DNA of 56,619 bases from DATAXV01 sp036272915 (lineage in GTDB: Bacteria; Chloroflexota; Dormibacteria; Dormibacterales; Dormibacteraceae): the NCBI GenBank assembly GCA_036272915.1, contig DATAXV010000218.1, positions 1 to 56,619 on the forward strand. Direction: 5' to 3'. Positions 32,877 through 41,440 of the stretch are shown here, piece by piece (position 1 is the first letter of the stretch; every line of letters starts with the position of its first letter). The position numbers and the translations under genes were made by a program. The notes below the pieces were generated by a model. It saw only the letters and a program-made list of their open reading frames with translations. It did not search any database and was not told where the DNA came from.

Positions 32877-34154
32877 ATGAGCGACGGGGAAGCGGCCCGA
32901 CAGCGGCCGGTTCAGCTCGATGACGGCGGCGCCCTCAGTGCTGCTCGCTCTCCGTCGATGCTCCGGCGCATCAACGCCGAGGTGGTCCTTCGCGCCATCC
33001 GCGAGACGGGGCCCGTCTCCTGCGCGCAGATATCGCGGGCCACCGGTCTCTCACGGCCGACCGTGCTCGGCGTCGCTGATCAGCTGGTCGAGGCGGGTTT
33101 CGTCAGCGAGGCCGAGGTCGAGGCGCCGCCGGGGGCGCGCCGCCCCGGCCGGCCCGCCAGGCTGCTGCGCTTTCGGGCCGAGTTCGGCCATGTGCTCGGG
33201 CTCGACATCGGCGCCCACAAGATCCTGGCCCTGGTCGCCGATCTTTCCGGCCGCGTCTGCGGGGCCGAGCGGAGAACCGGCATCGGTGGCTCCGCCGCCG
33301 GCGTGCTCGAGCAGGCGGCCGGGGCCATCCAGGGCGCTCTGGCCCAGGCCGGCGTCGGTCCCGAGAGTTTGGTCGAGGCGGTGGTCGGGACTCCGGGCGT
33401 GATCGACCCCGCCACCGGGTCCATCGCGCTCGCGCCGCAGCTGCCCGGATGGGAGGGGCTGCGTCTGGCCGTGGAGCTGGAGCGGACCGTCCCCTGCCGC
33501 GTGACCGTGGAGAACGAGGTCAGGGCGGCGCTGGTCGCGGAGCTGGCTCGCGGAGCAGCCCACGACCACGACCCGGTCGCCTACCTCCAGATCGGAATCG
33601 GGATCGGCTGCGCTATGACCATCGGCGGGCGACTTCACCGCGGGGCCTGGGGGGCGTCCGGCGAGATCGGCTATCTGCCGCTCTTCGACCTCCCGACCGA
33701 GGCCGCGGAGCGAGGCTTCGGTGCGTTCGAGTACTCGGCGGGGGGCACCGCCATCGCCCGGCTGGGCGCCGAGTCCGCCGCCCAGCCCGCCGGAGCGGCG
33801 ATCCTCGAGGCCGCGGGCAGCCTCGAGGCCGTCGACGCGCGGGCCGTGTTCGCCGCCGCCCGTCGGGGCGACCGCGTCGCGCTGGACATCGTCGATCGCG
33901 CCGCTCTCGGGCTGGCGCGGGGCATCGCCTCCGTTTCCCTTCTGATCGATCCCGAGCTGGTCGTGCTCGGCGGTGGACTCTCCAGGGCGGGCGATCTCCT
34001 CGTCGACCCCATCCGCCGCGCCCTGGGCGACCTCGTCCCCAGGCCGCCGGCTCTCACCGTGACCACGCTTGGTGACGAGGTGGTGGCGCTTGGCGCCATC
34101 GAGCTGGCCCTGGAGGCGGCGCGTCAGCGGTTGTTCGCGTTCGAGTCGGCGTGA
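32877..34154 (+). CDS. ROK family transcriptional regulator
   Basis: This is a 425-residue sugar-responsive repressor. The N-terminal helix-turn-helix lies at about residues 28-75 (LRRINAEVVLRAIRETG, CAQISRATGLSRPTVLGVAD). The ROK kinase-like domain follows, with the LGLDIGAHKILALVADLSG phosphate loop and ASGEIGY. The usual GEIGH histidine is tyrosine and the CxCGxxGC zinc cluster is absent, so kinase activity is unlikely and the sugar site is altered. ATG 32877 is used because upstream in-frame codons look like decayed DNA. The target may be the creatininase operon or the sugar importer, neither proven. Confidence 0.88.
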   Translation: MSDGEAARQRPVQLDDGGALSAARSPSMLRRINAEVVLRAIRETGPVSCAQISRATGLSRPTVLGVADQLVEAGFVSEAEVEAPPGARRPGRPARLLRFRAEFGHVLGLDIGAHKILALVADLSGRVCGAERRTGIGGSAAGVLEQAAGAIQGALAQAGVGPESLVEAVVGTPGVIDPATGSIALAPQLPGWEGLRLAVELERTVPCRVTVENEVRAALVAELARGAAHDHDPVAYLQIGIGIGCAMTIGGRLHRGAWGASGEIGYLPLFDLPTEAAERGFGAFEYSAGGTAIARLGAESAAQPAGAAILEAAGSLEAVDARAVFAAARRGDRVALDIVDRAALGLARGIASVSLLIDPELVVLGGGLSRAGDLLVDPIRRALGDLVPRPPALTVTTLGDEVVALGAIELALEAARQRLFAFESA

Positions 34155-34178
34155 TCCGGCGAGCTGGCGCGGACGCGG

Positions 34179-34739
34179 CTACTCGCTGAGCAGGTCGAAG
34201 ACGCGCTCGATCAGCTCGGGGGATACCCGCTCGGGGTCGTAGACGCGCTGCTCGTAGAGGCCGTTCAGGGCGGCGATCAGGAGGGTCGCGCGCTCGTCGG
34301 GGGAGAGGACGCGGGCCAGCTCCGAACCGGATGGTCGCTTGTTGAGGGCGTCGCGGAAGACCTCTCGCGTGTGCCGGAGACCGCCGGCGACATGTTCCCG
34401 CACGGCCCCGTCACGAGTGGCCAGGACACCCCAGCTCCATCATCAGCAGGGCGGCGTGCGGTGAGGAGTCGAACGCCCTCAGCTGTCGCAGAACCTCCTC
34501 CCTCAGCTCCGCCACGTTGCGCGGGGACGCGGCCTCGTCCGACTCCAGCTGGGGTGGGCGCTGAACGCGGTTGACTGCGGCGAGGAAGAGCTCCTCCTTG
34601 TTCCGGAAGTTGCTGTAGACGGCACCGGCGGTGAGCCCGGCCTCCCGGCCGACCTCGGCGAGGGAGGCCGCCTGGTAGCCCTTCCGGGCGATCACCGCGG
34701 CCGCGGCGTCGAGCAGTCGATCTCTGGTGGCGGGGCCAT
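34179..34739 (-). pseudogene. TetR family regulator with two compensating frameshifts
   Basis: From ATG 34739 the first codons read MAP, but the TetR sequence (ATRDRLLDAAAAVIARKGY, AEVGREAGLTAGAVYSNF) lies in another frame and has no start codon of its own. One extra C in the run at 34732-34735 would join them as MAPATRDRLL. Near 34429-34432 a CCCC run ends the protein as MMELGCPGHS; removing one base restores ELGVLATRDGAVREHVAGG and the C-terminal domain to the stop at 34179. Both lesions are single-base changes in 4-nt G/C runs and cancel each other. It is divergent from an MFS gene that it presumably controlled. Confidence 0.75.
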
Positions 34740-35985
34740 GACAACGGTTATTGTCGCTCCGGTGGAAGGGAGGGAGAGGAGGCCATGGGCGATCCTGCGC
34801 TCGCGCTCGTACGCGCTCCTCTGGACGGCCCAGCTCGCCTCCCTGCTGGGCGACAACGCCAACTACGTGGCGATGGCCTGGCTGGTGCTCGTCCTCACCG
34901 GCTCGGAGGTGGCGCTGGGTGCGGTCCTGGCCGTGGCGGCGCTGCCGCGGGCGCTGCTCATGCTTCTCGGCGGCGCCCTCAGCGACCGGCTCTCGCCGAG
35001 GCGCACGATGCTGCTGTCCTGCGCCGCCAGGGCCGTGCTCATGGCGGCGGTGTCGGCACTCGTCCTCCTCCATCGGGCGGCGCTCTGGGAGCTGTTCCTG
35101 GCCTCGCTGCTGCTCGGGGTGATCTCGGCCTTCTTCCTTCCCGCCCGCGGCGCCGCGCTCCCGCGGGTGGTCGACGACACGCAGCTGGAGGCCGGCAACT
35201 CCCTGCTGGCGCTCAGCGCCGAGGCCTCGAACGTGATCGGACCGGCGCTGGCCGGGATCGTCGTCGCCGCCTGGGGCGCGGGCGCGGCCTTCGTCGGCGA
35301 CGCCGCCGGGTACGGCCTGGCCTGGCTCTGCGTCGCGCTCCTGCCGGCGATGGCGAGCGCGCCGGCCGACCCGGCCGGCGTCCGCCCCAGCATCGTCCGG
35401 GACATGCTCGACGGGCTGCGCGTGGTCTGGCGGGATTCGGCCTTCCGGGCGCTCCTCGGCGTCATCACCGTGGCCAACTTCTTCGTCGGCGGGGCCATCA
35501 CCGTCGGGCTGCCGGTCCTTGCCCACGAGCAGTTCAGCCGGGGCGCCCTGGTGCTGGGGATCAGCTTCGGCGCCTGGGGCGTGGGGGCGACGGCCGGTTC
35601 CCTCGTCGCCGGGATGCGGCCGGCGCCGCGGCGGTTCGGGCTCCTGCTGCTGGGGGCGGCCGTCTGGATCGGGATCGCCGTCGGCGCGCTCGCCGTGGCC
35701 GGTTCCCTGCCCCTGGTCCTGGCCGCCCTGGCCGTGGCCGGCGTCGCCGGCGGAGTCGTCAACACCTACGCGATCAGCTGGCTCCAGCGGCGGACGGATC
35801 CCGCCTTCCAGGGCCGTGTGATGTCGCTGGTCACCCTGTCCTCGGCCGGACTGGAGCCGGTTGCCCTGGCCGCCGCCGGTGCGGTGGCGGCGCGGAGCCT
35901 GCCCCTCCTCTTCGGCGTCTCCGGCCTGGTCGTCGTCGCGACCGCCCTTGCCGGCGCCACCAGCCGCCGCCTGCGCGACGCCTGA
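34738..35985 (+). CDS. MFS transporter (EntS-like, MFS_3 group)
   Basis: This 415-residue drug/proton antiporter-type permease has twelve predicted transmembrane helices. LLWTAQLASLLGDNANYVA opens helix one, SDRLSPRRTMLL is the cytoplasmic motif A between helices two and three, and VVDDTQLEAGNSLLALS is typical of the EntS/MFS_3 group, which exports siderophores or drugs. ATG 34738 lacks a good Shine-Dalgarno and overlaps an inverted repeat, so GTG 34762 is an alternative start. The divergent TetR gene is frameshifted, so the transporter may now be constitutive. Confidence 0.88.
   Translation: MTTVIVAPVEGRERRPWAILRSRSYALLWTAQLASLLGDNANYVAMAWLVLVLTGSEVALGAVLAVAALPRALLMLLGGALSDRLSPRRTMLLSCAARAVLMAAVSALVLLHRAALWELFLASLLLGVISAFFLPARGAALPRVVDDTQLEAGNSLLALSAEASNVIGPALAGIVVAAWGAGAAFVGDAAGYGLAWLCVALLPAMASAPADPAGVRPSIVRDMLDGLRVVWRDSAFRALLGVITVANFFVGGAITVGLPVLAHEQFSRGALVLGISFGAWGVGATAGSLVAGMRPAPRRFGLLLLGAAVWIGIAVGALAVAGSLPLVLAALAVAGVAGGVVNTYAISWLQRRTDPAFQGRVMSLVTLSSAGLEPVALAAAGAVAARSLPLLFGVSGLVVVATALAGATSRRLRDA
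34740..34755. promoter_or_regulatory. Inverted repeat, candidate TetR operator at the MFS start
   Basis: GACAA and TTGTC flank a 6-bp centre (GACAACGGTTATTGTC). It sits between the divergent MFS and TetR genes and overlaps both presumed start codons, where a repressor would block both. Confidence 0.5.
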
Positions 35986-36063
35986 TCAGCGGCCGGGTTC
36001 CCGTTCTCCGGGGGTGCCCCGCATACTTGTGTAATCGTCTTCATCGGATAGGGGGGAGGAGGG

Positions 36064-37143
36064 ATGATGCTGAACAGGAGGCAGTTCTTGGCCACCGCCG
36101 GATCGGTCGCGGCTGCCGGTGCCGGGCTGCGGCTGGGGCGCTCATCACGGGCGTCTGCCAGCGGCGAGCTCGGGGCCACCCAGATCGCGCGTCTCAACGG
36201 AGCCGGCTCGATCAACCACACCGACACCCGCTGGCAGGTCTACGGCGCCGACCTCGGCCACATGTTCCTGCACCGGGGCAGGATCTGGCTGACCTTCGGC
36301 GACACCTTCGGCACGCCCGCGGCCGACAACTTCTTCTCCGTCTCCCACGCCGACTGGCGGAGCAACACCATGGCCTGGATCCCGATTCCGCAGAACCCGC
36401 TCAAGGGCCTGCACTTCGGCGGCATGATCACGGACACGCCGGGGCATGCCAAGGAGCTCCTTCCGTCGAAGAAGGTGACCGGCGTCGAGACGACCGTGAT
36501 CCCGACCTACGGGGCCAGCGTCGCCAGTCGCATGTTCCTGCACTACATGTCGGTGCAGACCTGGGGCGCGCCGGGTCACTGGACCCTGAATTACTCCGGC
36601 ATCGCCCACTCGCAGGACGAGGGCAACACCTGGGTCGAGCCGACCGACTCGCGCTGGCCGGGTGACAGCAACTTCGGTCAGGTCGCCTTCCTGGAGCAGG
36701 GTGGCCACCTGTACGTCTACGGCATCCCCGGCGGCCGCTATGGCGGCGTCCAGCTGGCGCGGGTCCGCCCCCAGCAGATCCTGGACCTCGACTCCTACAG
36801 CTACTGGGACGGCAGCACCTGGCAGCCGGACATCGCCGCCGCCGCCGCCATCGTTCCCGCGCCGGTCGGAGAGCTCTCGGTCCGCTGGAACTCGTACTAC
36901 CGGCGCTGGCTGATGATGTACCTCAACGATCCCGGGTACTACATCGCCATCCGCACCGCCCCGACCCTCGCCGGTCCCTGGAGCGGCGAGCAGGTGGTCT
37001 GCACCGGCCAGGAGTACCCCCAGCTCTACGCGCCGTACATCACGCCGCTCTGGAACGACGGACCCGACGTCTTCTTCAACATGTCGCTCTACGGCCCGTA
37101 CGACGTCTGGCTGATGCGCACGAGCATGAGCGCCGGAAGCTGA
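36064..37143 (+). CDS. Tat-exported DUF4185 domain protein
   Basis: This is a 359-residue secreted protein. A twin-arginine signal (NRRQFLATAG, residues about 4-13, then an Ala/Gly-rich core) precedes a DUF4185 beta-propeller-like domain (about 55-355), recognisable by the repeated strands IWLTFGDTFG, WTLNYSGIAHSQDEGNTW, GGHLYVYGIPGG and YYIAIRTAPTLAGPWSG. The fold resembles five-bladed glycosidases, so a polysaccharide substrate is plausible but unproven. ATG 36064 follows GGGGGGAGGAGGG. A 10-bp hairpin 35 nt after the stop probably terminates the gene. Confidence 0.85.
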   Translation: MMLNRRQFLATAGSVAAAGAGLRLGRSSRASASGELGATQIARLNGAGSINHTDTRWQVYGADLGHMFLHRGRIWLTFGDTFGTPAADNFFSVSHADWRSNTMAWIPIPQNPLKGLHFGGMITDTPGHAKELLPSKKVTGVETTVIPTYGASVASRMFLHYMSVQTWGAPGHWTLNYSGIAHSQDEGNTWVEPTDSRWPGDSNFGQVAFLEQGGHLYVYGIPGGRYGGVQLARVRPQQILDLDSYSYWDGSTWQPDIAAAAAIVPAPVGELSVRWNSYYRRWLMMYLNDPGYYIAIRTAPTLAGPWSGEQVVCTGQEYPQLYAPYITPLWNDGPDVFFNMSLYGPYDVWLMRTSMSAGS

Positions 37144-37177
37144 TCCAGGCGGGTCGGACGCCGGCCCGTGCGGATGA

Positions 37178-37203
37178 GGGTGGGACCTCAAGCGGTCCCA
37201 CCC
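37178..37203 (+). terminator. Hairpin, probable terminator after the DUF4185 gene
   Basis: GGGTGGGACC and GGTCCCACCC form a perfect 10-bp stem around TCAAGC, 35 nt after the stop. It would also catch transcription from the broken kinase gene on the other strand. Confidence 0.6.
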
Positions 37204-37225
37204 CACATCGCACTTCGCGACGCGG

Positions 37226-37250
37226 ATCCGAGGTGTCCCGATCCTCGGAT
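37226..37250. repeat. Inverted repeat ATCCGAGG/CCTCGGAT
   Basis: This is a perfect 8-bp inverted repeat with a 9-nt spacer in the gap between the DUF4185 gene and the broken kinase gene. It could be a second terminator for minus-strand transcription. Confidence 0.4.
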
Positions 37251-37339
37251 GCGGCGGGACCCCCCGTATGCCGCACGTCGAGCGTCCCACGGGGCTGTAG
37301 GACCGCCGTGCCGCGATGTCAACAGAGTGTCGAGCGCCG

Positions 37340-38198
37340 TCAGCCGCCGTCGAGCAGGGCGAGCAGCCGCTCGGCCTGAAGCTCCAGCGTTCCTTCCGGA
37401 TTGTGTCGCCAGGCGGGCCTGCCGGGCAGCAGCTGCAGGAGCAGAGCGTCGCCATCAGCCGCCGCGCGATCAGATACCGGTTCCGCTCCGCCGCGTCCAT
37501 GGCGAACTGACCGACGAAGGTCTCCCAGGTGTCATCAGACGTTGGCCGGCTCTTGATGTGCTCGACCAGCTCCGCCAGCTCGAAGGCGCGCTCCTGGCGG
37601 CGGGCGTCCTCGAAGTCGAGGTGCGCGAGCCGACCCCGATGCCAGAGGAAGTTGGACCTGTTGTAGTCCGCCCGGCCGAGAACGTCGGGGCCTGGCTGGG
37701 AGGGTCCATCCCTTTCGAGGCCGGCGAGCCAGCGGTCGGCGGCGCCGAACGCATGGCGGACGCGATCCGGCCACTCAGGCTCGACCCTGGCCGGCCAGCG
37801 CAGCCGCAGGGGCCCGGCCGCCGCCGCCGAAGAGTGGTCGGGCCGAGGCAGCTCGCCGCCTGGCGGGATCGCGAAGAGGCCGGCGAGCAGGGTCGGAGCT
37901 CCGCCAGCTGCTCGTGGGTCCATGGCCCGTCGGGGAGGGGGTCGCCCGGCAGCCGGGTCATGGCGACGGCGGGGAGCGGATGGTCGAGATCCGACCACAG
38001 CGGCCGCGGCACCCGCCGGTGGCGCTCGTCCTCGAGCCGGCGAAGTGCCAGCCACTCGCAGCGCCCCTGGTCGCGGTGCCCGGGACGGAAGACCTTGAGC
38101 ACGGTTGGGACAGGCTGCACCGCGAGCGTCCGGACCTCGTGCGTGGATGGCCCGATCGGTTCGGCGCCGGCCTCGATGGCGAGGCGGACGGCCCGCAC
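37340..38198 (-). pseudogene. APH/choline-kinase-like phosphotransferase with two frameshifts
   Basis: GTG 38198 opens an APH-type N-lobe (VPTVLKVFRPGHRDQGRCEW, PAVAMTRLPGDPL). Near 37893, after THEQLAEL, the frame shifts to PTLLAGLFAIPPGG, which continues to the catalytic loop DYNRSNFLWHRGRLAHLDFED. Here DYNRSN replaces the usual HxDxxxxN start and LDFED is the metal motif. Near 37446, after RRLMAT, it shifts again; the expected C-terminus (LLLQLLPGRPAWRHNPEG to LLALLDGG) ends with TGA at 37340. The upstream same-strand gene ends 43 nt before the start, so this was the second gene of an operon. Confidence 0.75.
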
Positions 38199-38241
38199 CG
38201 CCGCCTCGACGTGGTCGACTCCGGACCTGGACAGCGGACGC

Positions 38242-39462
38242 TCAGCGATCGGCCACGATCTCCAGCACGGCCTGGTTGGTGCTGACCTTGCCGCCGTCGT
38301 CGACGACGCCGATGGTGGCGGCCGTCCCCGCCCAGGCGTGAACCGACGCCTTGCCGGCGACGGTGGTGGGCACCGTGAACGTGATCCGGGTCGCCGACCA
38401 GCTGTCGACGACGAGCGGGTTCGCGCTGTTGGGGTTGGCCCAGGTGGTGCCCTGGTCGCTCAGGGTCACGTACCCGGTGCCCTGGTCGTCGCCGAAGCCC
38501 CTCCCGATGATCGTGACCTGCTGCCCGCCCGCCGCCGAGGATGGGCTGAGCGACTCGATCACCGGTCCCGCCATCGGCCGGGTCGACACGCCGATGGCGA
38601 AGACGTGGATCATCCCAGGTCCCGTCGGCTGGGGCAGCTGGACCGAGGTCAGCGTCTTCGATGGGTCGACCGGGAGGCTGGCGAGGAACACCCAGGTCGC
38701 GACCTTCTGCTGGCCGCAGTCGCAGTTGCGGTAGGTCATCCGCGCCGCGGCCACGTTGCCGAACGCCGGCTCCGACTTGCCGTAGTCGAGTGTCCAGTCG
38801 GAGAAGCCGAGGTCGAAGTGGGTACTGGTCCCGTCGGAGTAGTTGAGGGTCGCCTCGCCGTGAGCGGCACCGCCGGTCGATGACCCCAGGAAGCCGATTC
38901 GGGCCGTCTTTTGCAAGCGGCGCACCGGGATGGTCTGATCCTGGGCGACCAGGTTGTCGGCCTTGCCCGGCCCGGCCGACGGCCAGGTGAAGGTCATCCC
39001 CGCCGCGGTGAGGGGGAGGCCCGGATAGACGCCGGCGTTGGCCAGGGCCTCCGCCGAGTAGCTGTAGCCATAGCCGTCGAAGTCGGCCCTGTCGGCGAGG
39101 CCGTCGTCGCTGATGCCGGCGTTGTCGAGGGCGCCGGCGATGTCGGTCGGCGGCGGCGCGGGTGGCAGTGTCGCCCCTGCCGTCGGGGCAGGGGTGGGCG
39201 TGGCGGTGCCGATACCGGGAATGACGTGGAGATAGGCGGCCGCGGCGACGACCACGATGATCACGACCAGCGCCGCGGCGACGGCGATCAGCCCGCGCTG
39301 CCGCGAGATCGCCCCACGCCCGGCCTCACCCGCGGGACGCTCCGCCGGCTGAGCGGGGGGATCGGTGAGCAGATCCTGGACGCGGATCCATGATTCTCCA
39401 TCCCACCAGTAGCGGCCGTCGGGGGAGAACTGAGGAGGTGCCTCGGGCCTATCGTCGGACAT
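38242..39462 (-). CDS. DUF2510/IPT-TIG membrane-anchored surface protein
   Basis: This 406-residue protein has four parts. Residues about 11-28 (FSPDGRYWWDGESWIRV) form a DUF2510 motif that faces the cytoplasm. Residues 58-79 are a transmembrane helix, followed by a Pro/Thr linker (about 82-108). Residues about 109-300 are a beta-sandwich (NAGISDDG, DFDGYGYSYSAEALANAGV, TFTWPSAGPG) like the accessory domain of several secreted glycosidases. An IPT/TIG domain (about 303-400, ESLSPSSAAGGQQVTIIGRG) follows. No catalytic domain is seen, so it may bind carbohydrate at the surface. It is divergent from the ABC exporter pair. Confidence 0.75.
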   Translation of the reverse strand: MSDDRPEAPPQFSPDGRYWWDGESWIRVQDLLTDPPAQPAERPAGEAGRGAISRQRGLIAVAAALVVIIVVVAAAAYLHVIPGIGTATPTPAPTAGATLPPAPPPTDIAGALDNAGISDDGLADRADFDGYGYSYSAEALANAGVYPGLPLTAAGMTFTWPSAGPGKADNLVAQDQTIPVRRLQKTARIGFLGSSTGGAAHGEATLNYSDGTSTHFDLGFSDWTLDYGKSEPAFGNVAAARMTYRNCDCGQQKVATWVFLASLPVDPSKTLTSVQLPQPTGPGMIHVFAIGVSTRPMAGPVIESLSPSSAAGGQQVTIIGRGFGDDQGTGYVTLSDQGTTWANPNSANPLVVDSWSATRITFTVPTTVAGKASVHAWAGTAATIGVVDDGGKVSTNQAVLEIVADR

Positions 39463-39568
39463 GCAGGCGACCGCCGGTGATCACCGTGGACGCGGACGAC
39501 CGACCGGTCGGGGGCATGGGCTGCGACGGAGGTGGGTCGAGATGGGACCATGCTAACGTGGAGGACCG

Positions 39569-39592
39569 ATGGCCGTTGCCCGACACTTTTGA
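39569..39592 (+). other. Seven-codon frame ending in TGA, likely true start of the ABC gene
   Basis: GGAGG (39560-39564) and a TAACGT box precede ATG 39569, which reads MAVARHF and then TGA. After the TGA the same frame continues as PAIPTQLRSQAGDLASYWID into the ABC exporter. A tryptophan codon (TGG) in place of TGA would give a normal N-terminus. It could instead be a leader peptide with reinitiation. Confidence 0.55.
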
Positions 39593-39673
39593 CCCGCCAT
39601 TCCCACCCAGCTCCGCAGCCAGGCCGGTGACCTGGCCTCGTACTGGATCGACGCCGGACGCCTGATCCGGCTG

Positions 39674-41440
39674 TTGCCGGCGTCCTCGCCGGGCTGGTCC
39701 CTGGCGCTGATGGCGATGGTCATGGTCCGCGGCCTTCTGCCGATCCTGACCACGATCACGACCGCCCTGCTCGTGGCCGCGGCGACCTCCCCGGCCCCGA
39801 CTCGGACCGCTCTCCTGATCACGGTGCTCGCCGCCTCTGGCAGCTACGCCGCCCTCATCGCCGGCGGCCCGCTGCAGCAGGCGATGGCCGCCTCGCTCGA
39901 CTCCCGGCTCTGGGGCCACGTCCGCTTTCGTTTCGCCCGCCGCCTGCTGGCGCCGACCGGCATCGGCCATCTCGAGGAGGACGCCCTGCAGGGCGCGATC
40001 GCCCGGGGCCGAGGCGACGGCTGGAATCCCCTGCGCCTGGGCGACGTCTCCGGCCAGCTCGGCAGCATCGCCTCCGGCGTGATCGCCTTCGCCGGTGCGC
40101 TCGCCATCCTCGGCCGCTTCCGGCTCTGGGCGGCGCTCGCCGTCGGCGGGGCGTGGCTCGTATCCCGGCTGCTGACCGCGATGATGACCAGCCGCGATCT
40201 CGCCGTTCGTGAGGCCCACGACGAGGAGTCCCGCCGTTCGGCGTACGTAGAGCGGCTCCTCGTCGACCTCCCCGCCGCCAAGGAGGTCCGCCTCTTCGGC
40301 CTCCCCGAGCTCTTCGTCGGCCGTCTCCGGGATCTGGTCCGCAGCTTCAGCGAGGCGCGAATCGCGGGCCGCCGGCGGTGGCTGCCGCTGGCCCTGGCCC
40401 TCGTGATCATCGTCGCCGGTGCCGACCTCCTGGTGGTCGCCGCCGTCTTTCACGGCATCGCCTCCGGCACCCTCGGGCCAGCGCAGGTCGCCCTCTACGG
40501 CCAGGCCCTGCTCCAGGCGGTGGCGGCGACCGGATCGATCTCCTTCGGCACCTGGGGCATCCGCTATGCGCGGGAGTTCGTCATCCCCATCCTCGATCTC
40601 GACCGGCGACCGGAGCTCGCCGGGGGCGGCACGGGAGCTGGCGACCTTGCCGAGGCCCCCCGACGGGCGATCCGCCTGGAGGGTGTGGGCTTTGGCTATC
40701 CGGGACGGGATGAGCGGGTGTTGGACGGGCTGGACCTGACCCTCGAGGCGGGACGGTCGACGGCCGTCGTCGGTGTCAACGGTGCCGGCAAGAGCACCCT
40801 GATCCGGATCCTGACCCGCATGTACGAACCGCTCGAGGGGCGGATCACCGTCGACGGGATCGACCTCGGTGAGATCGACGCCGCCTCCTGGCGCCGGCAG
40901 CTGGCGGTGCTGTCGCAGGGCTACAGCCGCTACCAGCTCACGGTGCTGGAGAACATCGGCTTCGGCGCCGGGGAGCAGTGGGACGACCGGGCCGCCGCCC
41001 GCCGGGCGGCGGCGAACGCCGGCGTGCTGTCCCTGATCGAGTCGATGCCGCAGGGGTGGGAGTCCACCCTCTCCCGCCTCTATCCCGGCGGCCGAGACCT
41101 CTCCGGCGGGCAGTGGCAGCGCCTTGCGCTGGCCCGCGCCCTGCGCGCGGTCGAGGCGGGAGCCACCGTGCTGATCCTCGACGAACCGACGGCGGAGCTG
41201 GATGTGCGGGCCGAGGCGGAGCTGTTCGACCGCTTCCTGGACCTGACCCGGGGACTGACCACGATCCTGATCTCGCACCGCTTCTCGACCGTCCGCCGCG
41301 CCGACCGGATCTGCGTGCTCGACAGGGGACGGATCACCGAGCAGGGCACCCATGCCGAGCTCCTCGAGCTCGGCGGTGCCTACGACCGGATGTTCACACT
41401 TCAGGCGCGCCACTTCCGGGAGGATGCCGATGGCGTCTGA
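39674..41440 (+). CDS. ABC exporter half-transporter (TMD-NBD), N-terminus interrupted
   Basis: This 588-residue half-transporter starts at TTG 39674. Six transmembrane helices (about 7-320) precede an ATPase with Walker A GVNGAGKST (about 366), LSGGQWQRLALARAL (about 475), Walker B VLILDEPTAELD and switch LISHRFST, all intact. LSGGQWQ replaces the common LSGGQRQ. The TTG start removes about 35 residues that the same frame encodes upstream (PTQLRSQAGDLASYW), where an in-frame TGA lies after a good ATG at 39569. It overlaps the next half-transporter by 11 nt, so the two form a heterodimer. The substrate is unknown. Confidence 0.82.
   Translation: MPASSPGWSLALMAMVMVRGLLPILTTITTALLVAAATSPAPTRTALLITVLAASGSYAALIAGGPLQQAMAASLDSRLWGHVRFRFARRLLAPTGIGHLEEDALQGAIARGRGDGWNPLRLGDVSGQLGSIASGVIAFAGALAILGRFRLWAALAVGGAWLVSRLLTAMMTSRDLAVREAHDEESRRSAYVERLLVDLPAAKEVRLFGLPELFVGRLRDLVRSFSEARIAGRRRWLPLALALVIIVAGADLLVVAAVFHGIASGTLGPAQVALYGQALLQAVAATGSISFGTWGIRYAREFVIPILDLDRRPELAGGGTGAGDLAEAPRRAIRLEGVGFGYPGRDERVLDGLDLTLEAGRSTAVVGVNGAGKSTLIRILTRMYEPLEGRITVDGIDLGEIDAASWRRQLAVLSQGYSRYQLTVLENIGFGAGEQWDDRAAARRAAANAGVLSLIESMPQGWESTLSRLYPGGRDLSGGQWQRLALARALRAVEAGATVLILDEPTAELDVRAEAELFDRFLDLTRGLTTILISHRFSTVRRADRICVLDRGRITEQGTHAELLELGGAYDRMFTLQARHFREDADGV

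Noticed and set aside
36145..37339. Continuation of the broken kinase's middle frame to 36145
   Set aside because: Past the second frameshift the frame only mirrors the DUF4185 gene. The natural kinase end is the TGA at 37340 in another frame.
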